From Fremontodendron californicum (lineage: Eukaryota; Streptophyta; Magnoliopsida; Malvales; Malvaceae), in assembly GCA_030761205.1 (NCBI GenBank), contig JAULJL010000025.1:8499501-8563500 (forward strand): DNA of 64,000 nucleotides, read 5' to 3'. Positions 12,048 to 19,900 of this stretch are shown piece by piece (the first letter of the stretch is position 1; every line of letters begins with the position of its first letter). Under the pieces are notes generated by a model that searched no databases, was not told the DNA's origin, and worked only from the letters and a program-made list of their open reading frames with translations. Both the position numbers and the translations under genes were made by a program.

Positions 12048-13530
12048 TGATGGAGACTCAATTAAGAGTCGTAAACCCAAGTGCAGGTTATGTTCAAGTA
12101 ATAAATTCTCGGGTGTCCGAGGTCGAACCACAAGGAAGCGTATTAGTAAGTATAAGTTTATAAATATATAAGAAAAAGAAAGTAAACAAGATATTAGGGA
12201 ATCAACAACAAAATAAGATAAACAAGATATTAGAGAACAAAATAAACAAAATATAAAAGAAATTAAACAAGATATAAACAACAATAAGAAAAGATGTTGA
12301 GGTTAGAGAATCCACTCTTGGTGTTATGCTAAGATTAATCTTGTTTTATTACACAATTGAAATCCACACATAAGGGAGGTTCCAATCGGAAGGTTTAGCA
12401 ATTCAGTCCAAATTGTCCAACGTCCATAGCATATGATATTATGTTCATTTGGTGTCCTCAAAACTCACAAAAAGAGTCCAAGCATTCCTTATGCCAAGGT
12501 ATATGTCTACAACAAATCAAGGTTATGAAACCAAGCATTTACTGTGCCATTTTCATTGTCAATAATGAATCAAGATCCCTACTTTGCAAGTATGATTTTA
12601 AACCAAAAGAAAATATTATCTATACTAGTGTTTATAAATTTTAGCTCATGTTTAAGAGACTAACCTTAGCATTTACCAAGAGCTTCACCTCATCACCTCA
12701 ACAATATGATTAGCAACACATACTAGATATGAATAAAATGAAAAGAAATGTAAGAAACATAAGTAAATAAAGAAAAAGAAAACTAGAGAAAGAAGAAGAA
12801 AACTTAGAGAATGTTATTACAATGGCTAATATCCTACCAATGTATAATGTATCCCAATACTCATCCAAGGCCCTCTATTTATACACATTTTGGAGGGCTA
12901 AATGACAAGAGACAAGCTTTACAAATTTCAAAGGTAGGTATAATAGGTGGGTGCATTTTTCTAACAATTTTCGTCATATTGTATGACAATTCTGATCAGC
13001 CATCTTGATGGTCGATTTTGTCAATGTTGGAGGCTCGATCTGATAAAATGGTCTTCTAGAAAAATATACCCCTATCAGTTACGGATCCATAGCCGTTGGA
13101 ATCAGATCATTTGCGCACGTGGATCGGAAGATATGGTCAAAATACCAAAACGGTGCAGAACAGACGTCATTGCACATCAGCCAACTTGATGGTCGATTTC
13201 GCTAGGGAAAACGGCTCCGTTTCAAGAAGTGTAAAACATGAAAAAGATAGATATGCCTCTTAGCTTTGCAGGGATACAAAGTTCAGCCTTATTGATTCAG
13301 TGAAACTCAAGATATAGCTGATATGGCAAAAGGTGTCGGAACTGGAACTGAACTGGATTTGCCCTTAATTCTAGTAATCTGAAATCACTCAAAAAAACTT
13401 GTGAAAAACACCAAATTACATAAAAATATAAAAGATCATAAACACAATTAGACTAAACAATAATAACTCGTATTTGACACAAAACAATAATAAAACATAA
13501 CTAAAAACTATATAATTATACGAGTTATCA
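12048..13530 (-). repeat. 3' LTR of the LOG-bearing retrotransposon
   Basis: Begins TGATGGAGACTC and ends GAGTTATCA in plus-strand reading, with TG..CA termini. It matches 22516-23998 at a constant offset of 10468. It includes the same TATA motif (12875-12883, minus strand) as the 5' LTR. Open frames inside are duplicated chance frames. Confidence 0.95.
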
Positions 13531-13541
13531 CACCCCCATAC
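13531..13541 (-). promoter_or_regulatory. Polypurine tract
   Basis: On the minus strand GTATGGGGGTG abuts the 3' LTR, preceded by CAATCTAA. A purine block of this form just upstream of the LTR is usual in Athila-like elements and primes plus-strand synthesis. Confidence 0.85.
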
Positions 13542-15247
13542 TTAGATTGTTGCTAGTCCCTAGCAACGACTCAATAAAAATAAAATAAGAAAATCTAATC
13601 TAATCCATTTTCGTAGGAAATCACGGTGGCACTTAGCATGTGACACAAGCCTTTAAACCCCTAGGTGTCCCTAGTGGACGAGTTTAGTCTCGTGAGGGTT
13701 TACTAGGACGATACCCACAAACATTGAAGACATAAGAAAAACTAAAAATAATAATTATAACTAATCCTTCCAATATAAATTAGAGATAATCATTGGACAA
13801 GTCTTAAAAACTAATCAATAGCTTAAAGAAATTCACAAAAAATCTTGCTTGAATGTAAATAGTTTGAGTTAAGCCAATAATAACATAACATATTTCAATC
13901 AAAATAGTGTATATTCAAACTTAATCTCAACTTCTCACATGGGATACTCTCTTGATTTTCACTCTTTAAAGTAGTGGTAAAGTGTTTACACTCAATCAAT
14001 CTCATGAAAACACTTCTACCATATGCTTGCTTGTCCACCTATTCTCCACTATTTAGATCATACAACTTCATAAATCAAGAGGTCTTTATTCAAGGTTGTA
14101 ATGGGGCCAAAGGGTTATAATGTGGTTAAAGAACAAAAGGATAAAGATATCACAAAGGTTCCAAAGAGTTCATAGATTTTAGAGACATAATAAGATCATA
14201 CAAATAAAACTTCTCAAAACTCTTATAAAGCACATAATAACATAGGCTAAATATTCATGTTGAGCCTTTGCATCATTCTAACCAACTTTGTAACATCTTT
14301 TTCTAGAAGTTCAAGAGAAGATTTTTTTTTTTTTTTTTAATATGGGAATGTATTTGACAATGATCCCTTTCTTTTTCTCTTGACTTTTTCTTTTCTTCCC
14401 CCACACTTATCTTTTGTTTCTAACCCAAATTTTCAAATAAAAATATCCCTTGTTTTTTTGCAATATGTCTCAAAATATAAAATTCATCTTTAGAACAAGG
14501 GTAAGGATATAAGCATATTTAGGCTAGGTGTAAGTTGTGGTTACCAATAAAACATCATATTTAATGTAGGCTCAAATTGGCTCACTAGTGGGGATGTTCT
14601 CGTAGAACATTAATAATGGATGGCTGTTTGGCTCTGGTTATAATCCTAATGCCTCTATCATATTCATGTTGTCACATGTATCAATATAGTCTCAAACGGT
14701 TTAAAGCAAGTTCTAGAGAATCATGTAATCATAAGAGCACTCAAGAAAGAAATTAGATTGATTTGTATAATGCATCAATCATTATAGGCTCAAAAACTCA
14801 CAAAGATGATTATACAAGTCAGATTAAGTCTAAACATGCTTCTTTCTCAATCAACATATCATATTAACATTGGCTCATAAAAAGGTTGACATCAAGCTCA
14901 ATTCTCATGAAAATCTTCTCACTAATAAATCTGTTTTAGACTTATGCAATTCATATCTCATCATTGTATTGAAAGTAACTAAAAAAAAAAAAAACACACT
15001 AAGTCTAAACATGCTTTTTTTTTTTTTTTTTTTTTGTTTTTTTGTTTTTTGTTTTTTTTTTTTTGTTTTTTTGTTTTTTTGTTTTTTTTGAAGAAGAAGA
15101 TTAAATCAAACTGACAAGGTATGTCTCAAGTCTCCCTTACTCAGACCTTGTTCAGAATGAATACTTCTAAATGTCTTAAAACACAACAAATTTTTTTTTT
15201 TTTTTTTTTTTTTAGCAAAATATGTCCCTTACCCCCTACTAAAATAT
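13542..15247 (-). other. 3' non-coding region of the LOG-bearing element
   Basis: About 1.7 kb with no supported gene. It holds long homopolymer tracts: T runs at about 14322-14338, 15015-15089 (broken by single Gs) and 15191-15213, all reading as A runs on the element's coding strand. AAGTCTAAACATGCTT occurs twice (14826-14841 and 15001-15016). The 73-residue open frame at 14870-15091 is a poly-Phe artefact of the T tracts. Confidence 0.7.
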
Positions 15248-15265
15248 GACATTGTCCCCAATGTC
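15248..15265 (-). other. Inverted repeat typical of the gypsy 3' region
   Basis: GACATTG and CAATGTC flank a 4-base loop, a perfect 7-bp stem. From memory, GACATTGGGGACAATGTC-like sequence often follows pol in Athila/Tat relatives. If so, it places the boundary between the acquired genes and the ordinary 3' region just downstream of the LOG stop. Confidence 0.5.
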
Positions 15266-15358
15266 AAATTTTAAAGGTAGAATTTAGGAGATATTACCTG
15301 CAGAGGTTGCTAACCACTTATTATAACTGAGACACAACAAGCAAAATGTTAGATAATG

Positions 15359-16006
15359 TCACAAAGACAAAGTGCAATCCACTCCTTGCTCGTCCATATC
15401 TCTTTTTCTTTTTCCGAGCGTTTGCGAAACAGCCGTAGCAGATAAACACTCATAAGCTTGTAGCTTTTTGAGTAAATCTTCAATGGTTGTAGCAGAAATT
15501 ATGGTTCTCCTTGCCTCTGAAAACATGAATCCATTATCCACAGCATTATCTAAATATGAAAGTAAATTACTAAAATAACCATTAATATTAAGCAAACCAA
15601 TGGGTTTCTTATTTGTGACCAAAGATGACCAAGAAGCCACGCAAGCTATTTCTTCCAATGTACCCAGACCTCCTGGTAAGGCAATGAATGCATCAGCAGA
15701 ATGGTACATGATTGTTATCCGTTCAGGGATACTCCAGACTTGTATTTCCTTACCCACGGTAGGTCCACAAAAATCTGTGAATAGTTTTGGCACGATTCCT
15801 AGAACTGGACTTCCTCCGGCGTGTGCTGCTGTAGCGACTGCTCCCATTAAACCCGTACTACCGCCTCCATAAATCAAGTGGATCTTTTGTTGGGCAAGTA
15901 TTACTCCAACTCTTATGGCTTCATCAGCGAATATGTTATTTTTCCCTGGATAAGCACCTCCAAAGACACAAATTTTTTTAATGCGCTGGGACGAAGTGCT
16001 TTCCAT
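15359..16006 (-). CDS. LOG-like: LOG-type cytokinin riboside 5'-monophosphate phosphoribohydrolase
   Basis: The 215-residue product matches plant LOG proteins in length and layout. LOG enzymes cleave cytokinin nucleotides to free active base plus ribose 5-phosphate in the cytosol or nucleus. Visible motifs: KKICVFGGAYPGK (10-22), LIYGGGSTGLMG (44-55), VLGIVPK (68-74), a conserved Arg in IPERITIM (Arg96), DAFIALPGGLGTLEE (105-119, the PGGxGTxxE signature with the Glu kept) and KPIGLLNINGY (134-144). The tail has a nuclear-signal-like KRKRD. The ATG at 16006 is preferred because it gives the family length and because the frame's upstream ATG (16048) lies only 8 bp below a TATA motif. There is no intron, unlike plant LOG genes. 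Usual CGSS and HxRK motifs are altered (FGGAY, PERI), so activity is probable but unproven. It lies in sense with gag-pol, inside the retrotransposon. Confidence 0.92.
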   Translation of the reverse strand: MESTSSQRIKKICVFGGAYPGKNNIFADEAIRVGVILAQQKIHLIYGGGSTGLMGAVATAAHAGGSPVLGIVPKLFTDFCGPTVGKEIQVWSIPERITIMYHSADAFIALPGGLGTLEEIACVASWSSLVTNKKPIGLLNINGYFSNLLSYLDNAVDNGFMFSEARRTIISATTIEDLLKKLQAYECLSATAVSQTLGKRKRDMDEQGVDCTLSL

Positions 16007-16028
16007 TTTTTTTTTCTTTTTCGAGTGC

Positions 16029-16061
16029 CTGAAAGAGAATGAGTACATGGTGTAATATATA
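16029..16061 (-). promoter_or_regulatory. Candidate TATA box and 3' splice site before LOG
   Basis: On the minus strand CTCTATATATTACA (TATATA at 16061-16056) lies 50 bp before the LOG ATG. It is followed by TTCTCTTTCAG (AG at 16030-16029), a good acceptor 22 nt before the ATG. Either an internal promoter or splicing from the 5' leader could deliver the LOG start codon. Both are inference from motifs. Confidence 0.45.
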
Positions 16062-16087
16062 GAGGACTGAGTAGTGAATCAGACAAG

Positions 16088-16238
16088 AGTAATAATGTCG
16101 CCGAAAGTGTATTTGACCTGTCAGAAGAAAATGTTAACCTAACAAAAGATTTTTGCGTGATTTCAGGAAGAAAATCAAAAAGAGAAGAAAAATCAACCGT
16201 AAAAGTCAAAAGTAATAATGTCGCCGAAAGTGTATTTG
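16088..16238. repeat. 28-bp direct repeat between the two accessory genes
   Basis: The 28 bases at 16088-16115 (AGTAATAATGTCGCCGAAAG then TGTATTTG) recur exactly at 16211-16238, 123 bp apart, in the gap between the NABP-like gene and LOG. It could be a duplicated regulatory element or a scar of gene acquisition. Confidence 0.85.
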
Positions 16239-16282
16239 GCATCTTCCTCTGGTTTTAGGTCCAGAAACGGCTTAAACGCCTT

Positions 16283-16819
16283 CTATGAGTCGAGGATATG
16301 CTTCCCATCCAGTTTTCTTACAAGCTGGCAAACAGGGTCTTTTATCATCAGATTCCCAAGATGTTGCCATTCCCTTTGGAATTGCGGCCATAAATCAAGA
16401 ATTTCTCTTTGTACGTCTCCACTAGGATGCGTCTCAAGAGAAAGTTGGATATTACCCAAATTCTCCTTACTCAGTCCATCCTTAATGAATTCAATTTTAT
16501 CATCTCGATTAGAGGACGGAATCCCAATAGAACGACATTTACCGTTACACGTCCATCGTGCACACTTGTGGCAATTTGAACTCATGCGCTTTGCTCGTCG
16601 CTTCTTTGCATAAGTGCTTCTACCTGTACCTGGTAAATGCAAAACAGGAAGATATTCATCTTCACGTACCTTGGCTTCAATTATCCAACGTATGTCTTCA
16701 GGAATCCCTTTGTTCATAAGCATTCTTAATCTTTCTAATCGAACTTGGTAAAGCTTCAGTAAAATATTCCGAGGAAAAGGAGGAAATCGTTTATGCAATC
16801 TTTTGAGAATATCATCCAT
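16283..16819 (-). CDS. Cys-rich basic protein resembling carlavirus-type nucleic-acid-binding protein
   Basis: An intact 178-residue frame starting MDDILKRLHK. Residues 66-80 are GRSTYAKKRRAKRMS, a basic nuclear-signal-like stretch. Four cysteines follow in C-x2-C-x4-C-x3-C (Cys83, 86, 91, 95), then a Gly and an F-I-x-x-G motif (111-115). This order (G-x-S-x-Y-A, RRA, zinc-type cysteines, Gly, FIxxG) resembles the viral nucleic-acid-binding family (Pfam Viral_NABP) of carlaviruses and vitiviruses, which bind nucleic acid and influence silencing and host transcription. The C-terminal 60 residues (LDLWPQFQREWQ) are not recognised. It lies 145 bp after pol, before LOG, in sense, where Athila-like elements may have an env-like gene; no signal peptide or membrane segment is evident. 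The NABP relation is by eye; an unrelated zinc protein is the alternative. Confidence 0.65.
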   Translation of the reverse strand: MDDILKRLHKRFPPFPRNILLKLYQVRLERLRMLMNKGIPEDIRWIIEAKVREDEYLPVLHLPGTGRSTYAKKRRAKRMSSNCHKCARWTCNGKCRSIGIPSSNRDDKIEFIKDGLSKENLGNIQLSLETHPSGDVQREILDLWPQFQREWQHLGNLMIKDPVCQLVRKLDGKHILDS

Positions 16820-16820
16820 C

Positions 16821-16866
16821 CTGAAAAAAAAATGAAATAAAATAAAATGAAAGAGAAATTTATATA
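16821..16866 (-). promoter_or_regulatory. Candidate TATA box and 3' splice site before the NABP-like gene
   Basis: On the minus strand TATATAAA lies at 16866-16859. A T-rich tract follows and ends TTTTTTTTTCAG with AG at 16822-16821, one base before the ATG at 16819. The acceptor is near ideal. TATA to ATG is 40 bp. Usage is inferred. Confidence 0.5.
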
Positions 16867-16964
16867 CAATATCAGTTTTGTGGGTAGCTGATGGAACCGA
16901 CTTAAATAATCACGGAGTACCGTTATCCGCCATTTAACCGGGGTAAAAAAAATTATATTTACAT

Positions 16965-19900
16965 CTAGTTATTTTCAAAACAAGGATCAGAAAGAAAAAC
17001 AACCTCTTCTTGAGTAACATGATTTTCCAAAAAGAGTTTGAGTCTTTGTCCATTTACCTTGAATACGTTACCATTTTGAGGATTCTCAATGTCAACTGCT
17101 CCATAATGATACACATGCTTAACCACAAATGGGCCAGTCCATCTTGATCTCAACTTACCAGGAAATATGTGAAGTCTAGAATTATAAAGTAGAACTTTTT
17201 GCCCAACATTAAATGTTTTTCTTGAAATTAACTTGTCATGAAAGGCTTTAGTTCTTTCTTTATGAATTTTAGAATTCTCATATGCATCATTTCTGAGTTC
17301 CTCAAGTTCATTTATTTGTAATTTTCGTAAATTAGAAGCGTCATCAAGGTTTGAGTTGAACATTTTAATGGCCCAATATGCTTTATGCTCAAGTTCCACA
17401 GGTAAATGACAAGGTTTTCCATAAACTAGCCTATAAGGAGACATGCCCAATGCTGTTTTAAAAGCTGTTCGATAGGCCCATAATGCATCGTTAAGTCTAA
17501 GAGACCAATCTTTGCGATTTGGATTAACTGTCTTTTCCAAAATTTGTTTAATCTCCCTATTTGCTAATTCTACCTGTCCATTTGTCTGCGGGTGATAAGG
17601 GGTTGCAACTTTGTGTGTAATGGCATATTTCTTCATTAATGTTTCAAAAACCTTGTTGCAAAAATGTGTTCCCCCATCGCTTATGATAGATCGAGGAATT
17701 CCAAATCGACTCAAAATATTTTCTTTTAAAAATTTAATCACTGTTTTGTGATCATTATTTCGACATGGAATTGCCTCTATCCACTTTGAAACATAATCTA
17801 TTGCTACTAAAATGTATAAGAAACCAAAAGATGGTGGAAATGGTCCCATGAAATCAATACCCCAACAGTCAAAAATTTCAATTACAAGAATTGGGTTCAA
17901 AGGCATCATGTTTCTTTTCGAAATGGAACCTAATTTTTGACAACTTTCACATGACTTGCAAAAATTATGTGCATCTTTGAACAAAGTTGGCCAGTAAAAT
18001 CCACACTGTAAAATTTTTGCAGCAGTTTTCTTTGATGAAAAATGACCACCACATGCCTCGGAATGACAAAACTTAATTACACTACTTACCTCATTGTCGG
18101 GAATGCATCTTCGAAAAATCTGATCAGGACAATATTTGAACAAGTAAGGGTCATCCCAATAGAACTTCTTTACCTCATTCAGAAACTTCCTTTTATCTTG
18201 GGTGCTCCATTGAGAAGGAATTTTTCCTGTAGCAAGAAAATTAGCAATGTCAGCAAACCAAGGTGTCGTGGAGACAATTAGAAGTTGTTCATCAGGAAAA
18301 GTATCATTTATTGGTGAGGTTCCAAAAGATTCATCACAAACAAGTCTTGATAAATGATCAGCCACCACATTTTCTACTCCTTTTTTATCTCGAATGGTGA
18401 TGTCAAATTCTTGCAGCAAAAGGATCCACCTCAGCAACCTAGGTTTTGCATCCTTCTTAGAGAGAAGATATTTTAAAGCTGCATGATCACTAAAGACAAC
18501 AATTGATGATCCAACAAGGTAAGATCTGAATTTATCCAATGCAAAAACAACTGCAAGTAATTCCTTTTCTGTAGTGGAATAATTCATTTGGGCTCTATTT
18601 AAAGTTTTACTTGCATAGTAAATTACATGTGGTTTATTATCTTTCCTTTGTCCTAACACAGCACCAACAGCATAGTCACTAGCATCACACATTATTTCAA
18701 ATGGTAAAGACCAATCAGGAGATCTCATAATAGGAGCAGTAGTGAGCATATTTTTGAGTTTTTCAAAAGCATCTTCACAATCTTTAGTCCATTCAAATGC
18801 AGTGTCTTTCATTAAAAGATTACATAGAGGTTTAGATATCGTGCTAAAATCTTTTATGAATCTTCTATAAAAACCTGCATGTCCCAAGAATGACCTAATG
18901 TCCTTTACTGTCTTTGGTGTGGGTAGATTAGCAATCAATTCAAGTTTTGACTTGTCTACCTCAATCCCTTTTGCAGAAACAATGTGACCTAGTACAATAC
19001 CTTTAGTGACCATGAAATGACATTTTTCCCAATTAAGAACAAGATTTTTTTCTTCACACCTAATCAATACATTTTTCAAATTGGCTAAGCAATCATCAAA
19101 TGAATCACCAGAAACAGAAAAATCATCCATGAAAATCTCAAGATTACGTTCAATCATGTCACTAAAAATGCTAAGCATGCATCTTTGAAATGTGGCAGGG
19201 GCGTTACATAATCCAAATGGCATTCTACGATATGCAAAAGTACCAAAAGGACATGTAAAAGTGGTTTTCTCTTGGTCCTCAAGTGCAATGGCAATTTGAT
19301 TATACCCAGAATATCCATCTAGAAAACAATAAAACTGATGCCCTGCAACTCTTTCTAAGATTTGATCCATGAAAGGCAAAGGGAAATGATCTTTCCTCGT
19401 CACTGAGTTAAGTTTCCTATAGTCAATGCACATGCGCCAACCAGTAACAGTCCTAGCTGGAATTAATTCATTGTTTTCATTTTTAACTACAGTAACTCCA
19501 GATTTCTTAGGTACGACTTGAGTAGGACTTACCCATTTGCTGTCAGAGATAGGATAAATGATTCCATTATCTAGAAGTTTAATGACTTCATTTCTCACTA
19601 CTTCTTTCATATTAGGATTAAGCCTTCGTTGCATTTGTCTAGAGGGTTTAGCATTTTCCTCTAAATAAATATTATGTGTGCAGATTAATGGGCTTATTCC
19701 CTTTATGTCAGCTAAGGTCCATCCTAATGCATTTTTGTGCATCTTCAAAAGTTGTAACAACTTACCTTCTTGTAGTTCATCAAGATGTGAAGAAATTATG
19801 ACTGGAAAAGTTTCACTCTCACCCAAAAAGGAATATTTTAGCTCGGATGGCAATGGTTTTAACTCCAGCTTGGGTGGTTCAATAGTTGATGGTACAGTGA

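Noticed and set aside
12009..13189. Frames repeated identically at 22465-23657 (for example 67 and 68 residues)
   Set aside because: They are identical only because they lie in the two LTRs of the same young element. No protein family features.
14870..15091. 73-residue plus-strand frame ending in poly-Phe
   Set aside because: Produced by T homopolymers in the 3' non-coding region.
15191..15213. A23 on the coding strand 146 bp after the LOG stop, which might be the poly(A) tail of a captured LOG mRNA
   Set aside because: Similar A/T tracts occur at 14322-14338 and 15015-15089, and the sequence between the stop and the tract contains a motif I associate with normal gypsy 3' regions. The tract is more likely part of the element. 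The absence of introns remains the main hint of an RNA step.
15913..16242. 109-residue minus-strand frame overlapping the LOG start, with hydrophobic NTLSATLLLL twice
   Set aside because: The repeated peptide comes from the 28-bp direct repeat, the frame overlaps LOG out of frame, and it crosses the TATA and acceptor motifs. I treat it as chance.
16218..16613. 131-residue plus-strand frame
   Set aside because: Antisense shadow of the NABP-like gene with no family features.
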